Assembly (NCBI GenBank): GCA_937934305.1
Contig: CALHAG010000015.1
Location: 1 to 41,765 of the forward strand
DNA from: Candidatus Caldarchaeum subterraneum
GTDB lineage: Archaea; Thermoproteota; Nitrososphaeria_A; Caldarchaeales; Caldarchaeaceae
Direction: 5' to 3'
Length of the DNA stretch: 41,765 nt
Of the stretch, positions 1-7,778 are shown piece by piece. The translations under genes and the position numbers were made by a program. Position 1 is the stretch's first letter, and every line of letters begins with the position of its first letter. The notes beneath the pieces were generated by a model. It searched no databases, was not told the DNA's origin, and worked only from the letters and a program-made list of their open reading frames with translations.

Positions 1-1146
1 GATTGGATGGCTGATTGGGAGAAGGGCAAACCCTCCAAAAAAGCAGCTCTCCTGTATGGGCCAGCTGGGGTGGGGAAAACCTCTCTGGTACATGCCTATG
101 CATCAGAGAGGGGGTATGAGGTGATAGAGACAAACGCAAGCGACTTCCGGACACGGGAAAACATCGAGAGAATTGTGGGAGCCGCGTCGGGGATGGCTTC
201 GCTTACCATGGGCCAGCGAAAAATCATACTCGTCGACGAGGTCGACGGCATAGACGCGAGAGCGGATGCGGGCGCTGTCACAAGCCTTGTAGACATCATA
301 TCCAAAACACATGTTCCCCTTGTTCTTGTCGCAAACGACCCATGGGACCCACGGCTGGCCCCGCTTAGAGACGCGTGCGTGATGATACAGTTTAGGAGAA
401 TTCCCAAGCCATCGGTGTCCGCGCATCTCAAGAAAATAGCGGCGGCCGAGAATGTAAGAGTCCCCGAGGATGTTCTAAGAAGAATTGTGGAGAACTCTGA
501 AGGAGACCTAAGGTCCGCGATAAACGATTTGCAGATGGCTTCGGCTGCTCTCGAGATGGGGTTGGTGACGGGGCCAAGGGATAGAAAGGATGAGATTTTC
601 ACAGCACTGGCAACAATCTTCAACGCAAAATCCTACAACACCGCTCAGGAGGCGGCGCGTAACATCGACATCGACCACATGGAGCTGATGCAGTGGATAC
701 TTGAGAACGCTCCTCAGCAGCTCTCGCCAACCGACTTGGCCGAGGCCCTTGAAAACCTCGCCAAAGCAGACCTCTATCTCCAAAGGATAAACACGCGGCA
801 AAACTGGCAGTTTCTCCGCTACGCCGTGCCGATGATGACCGCGGGCGTCGCACTATCCCGAAAAACATCACCATCCAAATTCGTCAAATTCACCTACCCT
901 GACGCAATCAAGTTTCTAGGCCGAACAAAGTCCATGCGTGAAACACTAAACAGCATATCGGAAAAAGTAGGGAAAAAGCTTCACATGTCTGCGCGGAAAG
1001 CGAGAACCGAGATGATACCATACCTAAAAATAATCATGTCCCATGATGGGGAAGAGCTGGCAGAGTATTTCGAATTGTCTCCCGCGGAGGCTCAGTTTCT
1101 TCGCGGCGGCGAGGTCAAGAAGAGCCGTGTTAAAGGCCGTGGCTGA
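1..1146 (+). CDS. rfcL: Replication factor C large subunit (5' truncated by the window)
   Basis: This is the large subunit of the archaeal clamp loader, which opens the PCNA ring and loads it on primed DNA. The frame is open from base 1, and the first ATG (base 7) lies inside the protein because the usual N-terminal lead-in before the P-loop is missing, so the true start is outside the window. Counting from base 7, Walker A GPAGVGKT is at about residues 18-25, Walker B ILVDEVDG near 74, the sensor-1 region VANDPWD near 107 and the sensor-2 motif GDLRSAINDLQ near 166, followed by the helical lid and collar. The C-terminus ends in a short basic tail (KKSRVKGRG), and I see no PIP-box there, although many archaeal RfcL proteins have one. 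The gene converges on orc1/cdc6 and their 3' ends overlap by 17 bases. Confidence 0.95.
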   Translation, partial: DWMADWEKGKPSKKAALLYGPAGVGKTSLVHAYASERGYEVIETNASDFRTRENIERIVGAASGMASLTMGQRKIILVDEVDGIDARADAGAVTSLVDIISKTHVPLVLVANDPWDPRLAPLRDACVMIQFRRIPKPSVSAHLKKIAAAENVRVPEDVLRRIVENSEGDLRSAINDLQMASAALEMGLVTGPRDRKDEIFTALATIFNAKSYNTAQEAARNIDIDHMELMQWILENAPQQLSPTDLAEALENLAKADLYLQRINTRQNWQFLRYAVPMMTAGVALSRKTSPSKFVKFTYPDAIKFLGRTKSMRETLNSISEKVGKKLHMSARKARTEMIPYLKIIMSHDGEELAEYFELSPAEAQFLRGGEVKKSRVKGRG

Positions 1147-2287
1147 GGCCTTTGACGAGCTCCTGCTCCAAAAGCTGGGCCGGTATACCGGGGAGATAGA
1201 CATAGGTTTTCCTGCCATGAGCGCCCTCGCTTTTCACCGAGAGCCGTAGAAACCCGAGGTCTTGCAGCTGCTGAAGAATCTCCCAGAAGCTTGTGTAGCC
1301 TTTCGCCTCCTGCCCAAGCTCCTCGCAGACCAGCTTGTATGTCTCGTAAACATCATGCGAAGTAACGCTGGCCTTGTTTCCCAGCATGCTCCGAGCCGTC
1401 GAAAGCAGCACAAGCCTCTCGTCTGGCCTGAGGTATGCGAGGTTTTCTCGACGTATGGTCGGATACACGCTTGCGAGGGCCTTTCTCACATGTTCAGCAG
1501 TCACCGTCGGGCTGCCTTCAGCCTCAGCATATTTCCCAGACCTCCACAAAAGGTCGATGGCGTATCTCGCATCCTTCCTCTCAGCAGCTACCTCAGCCAA
1601 AAAATCAAGCACCTCATCGCTGATAGCGTTCTTGACGAACGCTTCTGAAGCCCTGTAGCGGAGAATCTCGAAGAGCTGGTCGCGGCTGTATTCCTCGAGG
1701 TGAATGCTGTTGCCACCCATCCCACTCAGCGTCTGTCCGTCAAGCCTCTCGAAAAAATCTGCTCCACGGAAAACTAGGATGAGGGAGAGAAGCGCTCCCG
1801 CCTCGATGTCTTCGCCGCTCCTCGTGAGAAGATAGATTGGCCCAGACCCCTCCTCAGCGATGAGTGCCTCTACTTCGTCAAGACAGAGGATAAGCCGCGT
1901 CCTGTTGAAGCGGAGAAAGTTGACAATAATCTCGAGTATCTCCTCGTCGGAGTAGCCTCTTCTCGGAATCTCTAATCCTAACGCATCAGCGGTTTTTCGT
2001 AGAATTGTGTAAAGAGACTTGTGTATGCGACAGTTTACGTGAACAAACCTGATTTTCCGGCCTACGCCGAGGGCCCGGCGCTCAATCTCCTGGCCAAAGA
2101 GCTTGGCTAAGCTCGTCTTCCCGGTCCCCACCGCACCCAACAAAAACACTCTCACATGAAACGGCTTCTCATCCCTCAAGAGCGACGAGAAAAAAGAGAA
2201 AAGAAGTTCCAGCTCCCTCTCACGGAAAAGAAGCCTATCAGGCACATACTCGGGCGAAAGCTTCTCCTCATGGCTGAAAACAGACAT
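1130..2287 (-). CDS. cdc6: Orc1/Cdc6 origin-recognition AAA+ ATPase
   Basis: This is an archaeal replication initiator that binds origins and helps load MCM. Walker A GAVGTGKTSL lies near residues 49-58 and Walker B LCLDEVEAL near 130-138; the last ~95 residues have the winged-helix character of Orc1 proteins. I chose the ATG at 2285-2287 (385 aa), giving MSVFSHEEKLSPEYVPD, because family members usually begin 10-20 residues before the SPEYVP/HRE-like lead-in. A GTG at 2333-2335 would add 16 residues with no family support. The 3' end overlaps rfcL by 17 bases in convergent orientation. A tRNA-Val gene lies just upstream on the same strand. Confidence 0.93.
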   Translation of the reverse strand: MSVFSHEEKLSPEYVPDRLLFRERELELLFSFFSSLLRDEKPFHVRVFLLGAVGTGKTSLAKLFGQEIERRALGVGRKIRFVHVNCRIHKSLYTILRKTADALGLEIPRRGYSDEEILEIIVNFLRFNRTRLILCLDEVEALIAEEGSGPIYLLTRSGEDIEAGALLSLILVFRGADFFERLDGQTLSGMGGNSIHLEEYSRDQLFEILRYRASEAFVKNAISDEVLDFLAEVAAERKDARYAIDLLWRSGKYAEAEGSPTVTAEHVRKALASVYPTIRRENLAYLRPDERLVLLSTARSMLGNKASVTSHDVYETYKLVCEELGQEAKGYTSFWEILQQLQDLGFLRLSVKSEGAHGRKTYVYLPGIPAQLLEQELVKGLSHGL

Positions 2288-2358
2288 ACCCAAAAACTCT
2301 TTCAAAGCAGCCGAAATAAAAACAGATACGAGCACCTCTTACGTGCAGCTGCTGAACG

Positions 2359-2363
2359 AAAAA
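2359..2363 (-). terminator. Oligo-T tract downstream of tRNA-Val
   Basis: Five consecutive T residues on the minus strand lie about 22 bases past the 3' end of tRNA-Val. Short oligo-T tracts are enough to stop archaeal RNA polymerase, so this is a plausible terminator. It is short, so the call is tentative. Confidence 0.35.
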
Positions 2364-2385
2364 GGTGCCCAAACAACTCATGGCA

Positions 2386-2459
2386 TGGGCCGGGGCGGAC
2401 TTGAACCGCCGACCTCCGCCGTGTGAGGGCGGCGTCCTACCAGGCTAGACCACCGGCCC
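2386..2459 (-). tRNA. tRNA-Val (anticodon CAC)
   Basis: The minus strand folds as a complete cloverleaf of 73 bases plus discriminator A. The acceptor stem GGGCCGG pairs with CCGGCCC, the D stem is GTCT/GGAC, the anticodon stem CCGCC/GGCGG encloses loop CTCACAC (anticodon CAC, reading GUG), and the T stem GGCGG/CCGCC encloses TTCAAGT. The variable region is short (AGGTC). There is no intron, and CCA is not encoded. Confidence 0.96.
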
Positions 2460-2478
2460 TTTTAATCAAGGCTCACGG

Positions 2479-2488
2479 TAAAGCTTTA
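2479..2488. promoter_or_regulatory. Symmetric TATA element shared by tRNA-Val (minus) and tatA (plus)
   Basis: The palindrome TAAAGCTTTA is centred about 30 bases before the tatA start codon and about 24 bases before the first base of tRNA-Val on the other strand. Archaeal TATA boxes sit near -26 and this is the only A/T-rich element in the 54-base gap, so it probably directs TBP for both genes. Confidence 0.5.
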
Positions 2489-2513
2489 AGTCTTACCTTG
2501 CAGAGGAAAAACC

Positions 2514-2747
2514 ATGGCAATTTCACTGACAGAGATTGCGATAATCGCCGCGATTATCTTGGTTGCCATCTATATTCTGCCCGGTAAGCTTCCGAAGCTT
2601 GCGAAGTCTCTGGGCGAGGCGAAGCGGGAGTTTGAGAAAGCATCTAAGAGAGAAGAAGTTTTGGAAAGGGCTCGTGAACTTGGTATAGATGTGACGGGTA
2701 AAACGCTTGAGGAGATTGAGGAGGAGATACGGCGGCACGGTCGTTAA
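2514..2747 (+). CDS. tatA: Twin-arginine translocase component TatA/TatB
   Basis: This 77-residue protein has the TatA/B layout: a short N-terminal membrane helix (about residues 5-22, ending IYILPGKLPKL), then an amphipathic helix (KSLGEAKREFEKA) and a charged tail. TatA forms the variable pore through which folded twin-arginine substrates cross the cytoplasmic membrane. The LPGKLPKL hinge stands where bacterial proteins have FGPKKLPEL. No tatC is in the window. The transcript is probably leaderless from the TATA palindrome at 2479-2488. The stop overlaps that of the convergent MazG-like gene (shared TTAA). Confidence 0.88.
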   Translation: MAISLTEIAIIAAIILVAIYILPGKLPKLAKSLGEAKREFEKASKREEVLERARELGIDVTGKTLEEIEEEIRRHGR

Positions 2748-3037
2748 AGAAGTGGGCACAGACATGGAATAGACCTGCATCGTGGACATCCTCTCCCATA
2801 CTTGTTCGTGAATGCTTTCTCAAGGTCTATGGAGGCGACGTTGCAGAAGCTGAGAAGCCACGCCAAGACGTCTGCGGCTTCTTCATCCAACTGTCCCGGG
2901 CCCTTGTTTTTTATGTAGGCATCTGAAAGCTCCCCCATCTCCGATACAAGCCAGAGAAAAGTACGCTCAACTCCGCGGGCCCTATCACGTTCGCCGTAAA
3001 CCTTGTCGAGATGCTGCTGAGCCTCTCCTATCTTCAT
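2744..3037 (-). CDS. MazG-like nucleotide pyrophosphohydrolase with Cys-rich tail
   Basis: A 97-residue protein of the all-alpha NTP pyrophosphohydrolase superfamily (MazG/dUTPase-like), which hydrolyses NTPs to NMP and pyrophosphate and removes non-canonical or excess nucleotides. The metal-binding acidic residues are visible in EMGELSDAY and DEEAADVLAW. The C-terminus adds CPRCRSIPCLC, a compact cysteine cluster that could bind a metal. The ATG at 3035-3037 is about 25 bases from a minus-strand reading of the TATA at 3059-3067, fitting a leaderless message. It converges on tatA with a 4-base overlap. Confidence 0.82.
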   Translation of the reverse strand: MKIGEAQQHLDKVYGERDRARGVERTFLWLVSEMGELSDAYIKNKGPGQLDEEAADVLAWLLSFCNVASIDLEKAFTNKYGRGCPRCRSIPCLCPLL

Positions 3038-3058
3038 GGCTTAGGGTTTTTCTGGAAA

Positions 3059-3067
3059 AATTTATAC
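3059..3067. promoter_or_regulatory. Bidirectional TATA element between MazG-like and SEC59-like genes
   Basis: The sequence AATTTATAC reads GTATAAATT on the minus strand. Its centre is about 29 bases from the plus-strand ATG at 3092 and about 26 from the minus-strand ATG ending at 3037. It is the only TATA-like element in the 54-base divergent spacer. The same nine bases recur as the promoter of the carbamoyltransferase at 37505-37513. Confidence 0.55.
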
Positions 3068-3091
3068 ATCAGCGAAAATTTTTACAGCCAC

Positions 3092-3763
3092 ATGTTTACT
3101 TTGCCCACTCTCGAGGAGACAGCGTTAACCCTCGTTCTCTTCATCTGGATACTTTTTGTGACGTCTTTTGTTACGCGTAGGATATACAATTGGATGATTG
3201 GGAGAGGGATGGCTCATCACGTAGCGGTCTACTACAACCGTAAAATCATACATGTTTTGGCCGGAGCTGTTGCAGCCATAGTAGTTGCCTACTATTTGAA
3301 GAGCTATTTGCCTGTGATTGTTCTCGTCGCGGTCTTAGCCGTGGGTAACTATCTACCTCATAAACGAGGCAGGCTGATGTACTGGTATCAGGTGGAGGAT
3401 AACATGTTCGAGGTTCATTTCGTCATCATGTGGGGACTGATAATGGGGCTGGGATTCTATCTTGGAGACGTGAGGCTTGGTTTGCTGCCAATCCTGTTCA
3501 TGAGCGTGGGAGATGGTGTTACTGGGTTTGTCCGAAACATGCTTTACAGGAGAAGAACGAAGTCGTGGTGGGGTAACTTGGCGATGGCCCTTTTCTGCAT
3601 ACCTGTTGGTTTCCTATTGTATGGATTTTTGGGAATAGTGGCGGGGGTCGCCGCCTCTTTAATCGAACGGTTTGAGTTCGGAAAAATTGACGACAACATA
3701 ACTGTGCCGCTGGTCTCCTTCGCTTTTCTAAAAGCTTTGCCTCTTATGGGAGTTACTATATAA
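3092..3763 (+). CDS. Dolichol/phytol kinase-like (SEC59 family) membrane protein
   Basis: A 223-residue, multi-pass membrane protein of the CTP-dependent polyprenol/phytol kinase family (COG0170). The family signatures are RKIIHVLAGA after the first membrane segments, and GDGVTGFVRNML followed by TKSWWGNLAM, matching the GD...G...K(T/S)..GN.A pattern of phytol kinases. Such enzymes phosphorylate long isoprenoid alcohols for glycan carriers, lipids or quinone side chains. The ATG at 3092 was chosen because a TATA element lies 29 bases upstream; the open frame begins at 3011, but those codons lie upstream of the promoter. The exact substrate cannot be told from sequence. Confidence 0.78.
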   Translation: MFTLPTLEETALTLVLFIWILFVTSFVTRRIYNWMIGRGMAHHVAVYYNRKIIHVLAGAVAAIVVAYYLKSYLPVIVLVAVLAVGNYLPHKRGRLMYWYQVEDNMFEVHFVIMWGLIMGLGFYLGDVRLGLLPILFMSVGDGVTGFVRNMLYRRRTKSWWGNLAMALFCIPVGFLLYGFLGIVAGVAASLIERFEFGKIDDNITVPLVSFAFLKALPLMGVTI

Positions 3764-3765
3764 TG

Positions 3766-3775
3766 CTTATATTTT
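3766..3775 (+). promoter_or_regulatory. TATA box for the molybdenum hydroxylase large subunit
   Basis: CTTATATTTT is centred about 25 bases before the ATG at 3795, directly after the stop codon of the preceding gene. It supports ATG 3795 as start, with a leaderless message, over the TTG at 3777. Confidence 0.45.
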
Positions 3776-3794
3776 ATTGAAATCTGTCAGATTC

Positions 3795-6170
3795 ATGGCC
3801 GTTACACGTCTTTTTGGAGCTAAGGTTAAGAGGCGTGAGGACCCTCGGTTTTTGACTGGACGCGGCAGATACACCCACAACCTGAGTCTGCCCGGCATGG
3901 TTTATGCTTGCTTTGTCAGGAGTCCGCATGCTCACGCGAAGATTCTCAGAGTTGATGCCTCGGCTGCTGAGAAGTCTTCGGGTGTGTTAGGTGTTTTCAC
4001 GGGTGCAGAGTTGGCTGACAAGCTTGGGCCTATACCGTGTGCGTGGCAGATTCCCAACTCAGACATCAAGGTTCCCCGCTACATGCCTCTCGCCGTGGAT
4101 AAGGTGAGATTTGTAGGCGACCCTGTCGCGGTTGTCGTCGCCACATCCTATGCAGAGGCCCTTGACGCGGCCTCACTCGTTGAGGTTGAGTATGAGAAGC
4201 TGCCGGCTGTAACAAGTCCAGAGGAAGCTGTGAAAGCTGGTGCGCCTCAGCTCTATGACGACGTCCCAAACAACACCGCCTTTGTCTGGCGTGCATCTGG
4301 GGGAGATGTTGAGAAGGCTTTCGACGGAGCGGATGTGGTGGTTTCGCAGAGGCTTGTCAACAGCAGGCTTCAGCCAACTCCCATGGAGACAAGGGCTGTC
4401 CTCGCAGACTACAACCCTATAACGGATGAGGCGACGGTTTACCTAACGAGCCAGAACCCGCATGTCCACAGGCTTCTCCTCTCACTCGTCACAGGCCATC
4501 CCGAGCATAGGCTACGAGTTGTTTCATACGATGTTGGCGGAGGCTTCGGGGCTAAGATTCATCTCTATTCTCCAGAGGTTGTTTTGCTGCATCTCGCAAA
4601 AACTCTGAGGAAGCCTGTTAAGTGGATGGAGACAAGGATGGAGAACTTCACAGCAACCATCCATGGAAGAGACCATATACAGTATGTTGACCTCGCCGCC
4701 GACCGCAACGGGCTAGTTCTCGGGCTACGTGTCAAATCATATGCCAACATGGGTGCATATCTTTCAACCGCCGCCCCAGGCATACCAACCATTCTCTTCG
4801 GCCCCATGCTGAGCGGCCCATACCGCATACCCGCAATATCTGTCGAGGTGGTCGGGGCTTTGACAAACACGGCTCCCGTGGATGCTTACCGTGGAGCAGG
4901 CAGGCCTGAGGCAACCTACATCCTTGAAAGAATGATGGATATTCTTGCGCGGCGGCTTGGCAAGGACCCTGCCGAGGTGAGGCTGAAGAACTTCATCAAG
5001 AAAGAGATGTTTCCCTACACCGCGATGCCCATCGGACTCGTCTATGACAGCGGCGACTATGAAAAGGCTTTCATGAAAGCTCTTGAACTCTCGCGATACT
5101 CTGAGTGGAGGAAGAAACAGGAGGAGACTCGGGCTAAGGGAAAGCTCATCGGCATAGGCATCAGCAGCTACATCGAGATATGCGGTCTGGGCCCATCCTC
5201 CGTTGCGAGAGCCACAGGATTCGGACTCGGGCTATGGGAAAGCACCATCATCCGAGTGCATCCAACGGGAAAAGTCTCGGTCTACATAGGCGGCCACCCC
5301 CATGGACAGGGCGAGGAAACAACTTTCGCACAGATAGTGGCGGACAGGCTCCAGATACCTATCGAGGATGTGGAGATTCTTCACGGCGACACAGCCATGA
5401 TTCCCTTCGGCATGGGAACCTACGGAAGCAGGACAACACCCGTGGCCGGAGCATCCGTGGCAATTGGATGCGATAGAATTCTAGAGAAGGCCCGAAAAAT
5501 CGCGGCACATCTCCTCGAGGCAGGTGAGAAAGACATCGAATACATTGGTGGAAAATTCTATGTCAGGGAAATGCCTGAGAAGAGCAAGAGCTTCGCGGAA
5601 GTCGCTTACGCAGCCTATGGAGCTGGAGCGAATGAGCTGCCGCAGGGCCTTGAACCAGGTCTCGAGACAACAGTATTCTTCGACCCACCCAACTTCACAT
5701 TCCCCTTCGGCACACACATCTGCATAACCGAGGTTGACCCGGAGACAGGGAAGGTCAAGGTTCTAGAATACTATGCGGTGGATGACTGCGGCAACCGCAT
5801 CAACCCGATGATTGTCGAGGGACAGGTTCACGGCGGAATAGCTCAGGGGCTTGCACAGGCCCTTTACGAGGAAGCCAGCTACGATAGCGATGGCCAGCTT
5901 TTGACGAGTGATTTAACAGAGTATCTGGTGCCGACGGCCGTGGAGATTCCGCGAATAGAGACTGCCGAAACAGTCACACCTTCGCCGGTTAACCCGTTAG
6001 GTGTGAAGGGCATAGGTGAAGCGGGAACCATAGCATCCACGCCCGCAGTCGTCAACTCCGTCCTCGACGCTCTTGCACACCTCGGCCTCCTGCACATCGA
6101 CATGCCCCTAAAACCAGAGAAAATCCTCAACAACCTCAGGCAGACTAACCCAGGCAGCAAAACGTTTTAA
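3795..6170 (+). CDS. Molybdenum hydroxylase large subunit, CoxL form II-like
   Basis: A 791-residue molybdopterin-cytosine-dinucleotide subunit of the xanthine oxidase/CO dehydrogenase family. An N-terminal hammerhead domain (RREDPRFLTGRGRY) precedes the Mo-binding region with GGGFGAK near residue 248, active-site loop AYRGAGRP near 364-371 and the catalytic Glu in GIGEAG near 740. The loop is the AYRGAGR type of so-called form II enzymes, not AYxCSFR of true CO dehydrogenase, so the substrate is more likely an aldehyde or heteroaromatic compound. No [2Fe-2S] or FAD subunit gene is adjacent; the only such genes in the window belong to another set at 38-41.7 kb. The ATG at 3795 is preferred over TTG 3777 because of the TATA at 3766-3775. 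Confidence 0.88.
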   Translation: MAVTRLFGAKVKRREDPRFLTGRGRYTHNLSLPGMVYACFVRSPHAHAKILRVDASAAEKSSGVLGVFTGAELADKLGPIPCAWQIPNSDIKVPRYMPLAVDKVRFVGDPVAVVVATSYAEALDAASLVEVEYEKLPAVTSPEEAVKAGAPQLYDDVPNNTAFVWRASGGDVEKAFDGADVVVSQRLVNSRLQPTPMETRAVLADYNPITDEATVYLTSQNPHVHRLLLSLVTGHPEHRLRVVSYDVGGGFGAKIHLYSPEVVLLHLAKTLRKPVKWMETRMENFTATIHGRDHIQYVDLAADRNGLVLGLRVKSYANMGAYLSTAAPGIPTILFGPMLSGPYRIPAISVEVVGALTNTAPVDAYRGAGRPEATYILERMMDILARRLGKDPAEVRLKNFIKKEMFPYTAMPIGLVYDSGDYEKAFMKALELSRYSEWRKKQEETRAKGKLIGIGISSYIEICGLGPSSVARATGFGLGLWESTIIRVHPTGKVSVYIGGHPHGQGEETTFAQIVADRLQIPIEDVEILHGDTAMIPFGMGTYGSRTTPVAGASVAIGCDRILEKARKIAAHLLEAGEKDIEYIGGKFYVREMPEKSKSFAEVAYAAYGAGANELPQGLEPGLETTVFFDPPNFTFPFGTHICITEVDPETGKVKVLEYYAVDDCGNRINPMIVEGQVHGGIAQGLAQALYEEASYDSDGQLLTSDLTEYLVPTAVEIPRIETAETVTPSPVNPLGVKGIGEAGTIASTPAVVNSVLDALAHLGLLHIDMPLKPEKILNNLRQTNPGSKTF

Positions 6171-6198
6171 TGCAGCCAACCCAAAAACGTCAGTGAAA

Positions 6199-6618
6199 AT
6201 GTCATCCATCCCGCGTGGAAAACTTGTCGGAATGCAGGTATACTCTCCTGACGGCTCGCTTGTCGGAGTGGTTCAAGACATAGAGCTGCCCATAGGAGGA
6301 GGCGATATCGGGCTGCAAATTCTCTCAAAATACAACGTCGTTGAACATGTCCCGTGGAGCATGGTGGCAGCGGCGGGAGACATAATAATCCTAAAGGAGA
6401 AAATTGAGCTGAAGCAGCCTGAGACACCGCCTGTCCAGCAGTTTGTGGCTCAACCTCAGGTTCAGCCTCAGCAGAGGGGAGGAATTATCTCAGGTGTAGC
6501 ATCTAAACTGCCTTTCGGCAGACGTGAGAAGAATCCCTGCCCAACATGCGGCAGAGAGCTTACTTGGATTGAGCAGTATCAACGCTGGTATTGCTACAAC
6601 TGCGGAAAATATGTCTAA
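6199..6618 (+). CDS. PRC-barrel protein with C-terminal zinc ribbon
   Basis: A 139-residue soluble protein. Residues ~5-70 form a PRC-barrel (RGKLVGMQVYSPDGSLVGVV through HVPWSMV), a small beta-barrel found in photosynthetic reaction-centre H subunits and RimM and common in archaea. A Gln/Pro-rich linker follows, then a zinc ribbon with CPTC at 114-117 and CYNC at 132-135. The ATG at 6199 is used; a GTG two codons upstream (6193) is possible. The function is unknown; the ribbon suggests RNA or protein contacts. Its stop overlaps that of the convergent membrane protein (shared CTAA). Confidence 0.75.
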   Translation: MSSIPRGKLVGMQVYSPDGSLVGVVQDIELPIGGGDIGLQILSKYNVVEHVPWSMVAAAGDIIILKEKIELKQPETPPVQQFVAQPQVQPQQRGGIISGVASKLPFGRREKNPCPTCGRELTWIEQYQRWYCYNCGKYV

Positions 6619-7778
6619 AGAGGCTTCTGCGTCAGCAGGCCTTCCATCTCCAGGCGCCGCACAACTTTCCAAAGATGTTTGTTGACTGAGAACTTTAGGT
6701 AGAGATAGGTTGAGGTCATGGAGACCGTGAACAATAGATGCACGATGAAGGCTAGCAGTATCAGTGCGAGTACAAGGTCGCCGTCGGCAACGGAGAATGT
6801 TAACCCTATAGGGGAAAAGATGAAGGTATAGATTTCAATCATCTCGTCGGCGAGGCTGTGGATTTTCGGCTCCGTCAAAATCTTCCTCACCGGGTTAAAG
6901 ACCCGGATGCCACAGTCCTCGAAAAGCCATAAAACAGGCCCCACATACAGCGAGCCGAGAGCAATCGCCAATATGGATATGAATGCAGCGTTTGCCGATG
7001 CTGAGAACGGGTCTTCGCCGAAGAGGTTTATCCCAAGCAGGTCGAGAACACTCGCCACCGTCGTAGTTACACCAAGGCCGAAAGCCATGGGATAGTAGCT
7101 GCGGGAAGCGACGTTGAATATTGTGGTCTCCTCTGTTTTCGGAGGCTCCGCCGCCACCAGTATTGCTCCAGCTACTGCTTGCCGCTTCAACAACCATGTG
7201 CTGAGCTTGTCGGCGAAAAGGTGCCAGACAAGCCATGTTACGGCAACGGGAAGGACATACCTAAGATAGAAGTTGAGGTTGGTGACCAAAGTGATGAAAG
7301 GCAGGTAGAGAGCCAGTATGAGGACGACATCCATCTCATCCTCGTGCATGTTTCTCTGCAAAACTATCCCAGCCTTCGAGACCCTGCGGTTAATCACAAT
7401 AGATGCCACGACGGCTGAAAGAACTAGAGAAGGCCCAACGCTCCAGGCAAGAGTCATCATCAACTGTTGATATGACCAAATCTCCTGATTAAGCGGCATA
7501 GACCATGAGGCGGCGAACCCTGCCGCCGATATCACAACTCCGGCGATAAGCGAGTAGAGATACCATTTTCTCAACGGATGCAGGGCGCTAATAATCCATC
7601 CGAGGCCGAACGCGGCCAAAGCGGGGCCTGCGTCAAACATGAAAACAAACCCCACTGGCACAAGCCACAAGATTCCATGCACAAAAAGTGAAAGCATGTA
7701 GCCTAGCAACGCTATCAAGACGCCTGTGCCCAGAAGAGCTACACCAGTTCTAACAGAAGGCTCCGCCAAACTCTTCAC
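6615..7778 (-). CDS. Multi-pass membrane protein of unknown function
   Basis: A 387-residue hydrophobic protein with about ten membrane segments and a soluble loop (AAEPPKTEETTIFN) in the middle. I do not recognise a family. It is translationally coupled to the upstream gene: its start overlaps the end of the 440-residue exported protein by four bases (7775-7778). The two very likely act together at the cell surface, with this protein possibly the membrane base of a complex. It converges on the PRC-barrel gene with a 4-base overlap. Confidence 0.6.
   Translation of the reverse strand: MKSLAEPSVRTGVALLGTGVLIALLGYMLSLFVHGILWLVPVGFVFMFDAGPALAAFGLGWIISALHPLRKWYLYSLIAGVVISAAGFAASWSMPLNQEIWSYQQLMMTLAWSVGPSLVLSAVVASIVINRRVSKAGIVLQRNMHEDEMDVVLILALYLPFITLVTNLNFYLRYVLPVAVTWLVWHLFADKLSTWLLKRQAVAGAILVAAEPPKTEETTIFNVASRSYYPMAFGLGVTTTVASVLDLLGINLFGEDPFSASANAAFISILAIALGSLYVGPVLWLFEDCGIRVFNPVRKILTEPKIHSLADEMIEIYTFIFSPIGLTFSVADGDLVLALILLAFIVHLLFTVSMTSTYLYLKFSVNKHLWKVVRRLEMEGLLTQKPL

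Noticed and set aside
2288-2386. Possible replication origin beside orc1/cdc6
   Set aside because: No ORB-like repeats, no extended A/T-rich unwinding region and only ~100 bases of spacer.
3795-6170. True CO dehydrogenase (CoxL form I)
   Set aside because: The active-site loop is AYRGAGR rather than AYxCSFR, and no coxMS genes adjoin it.
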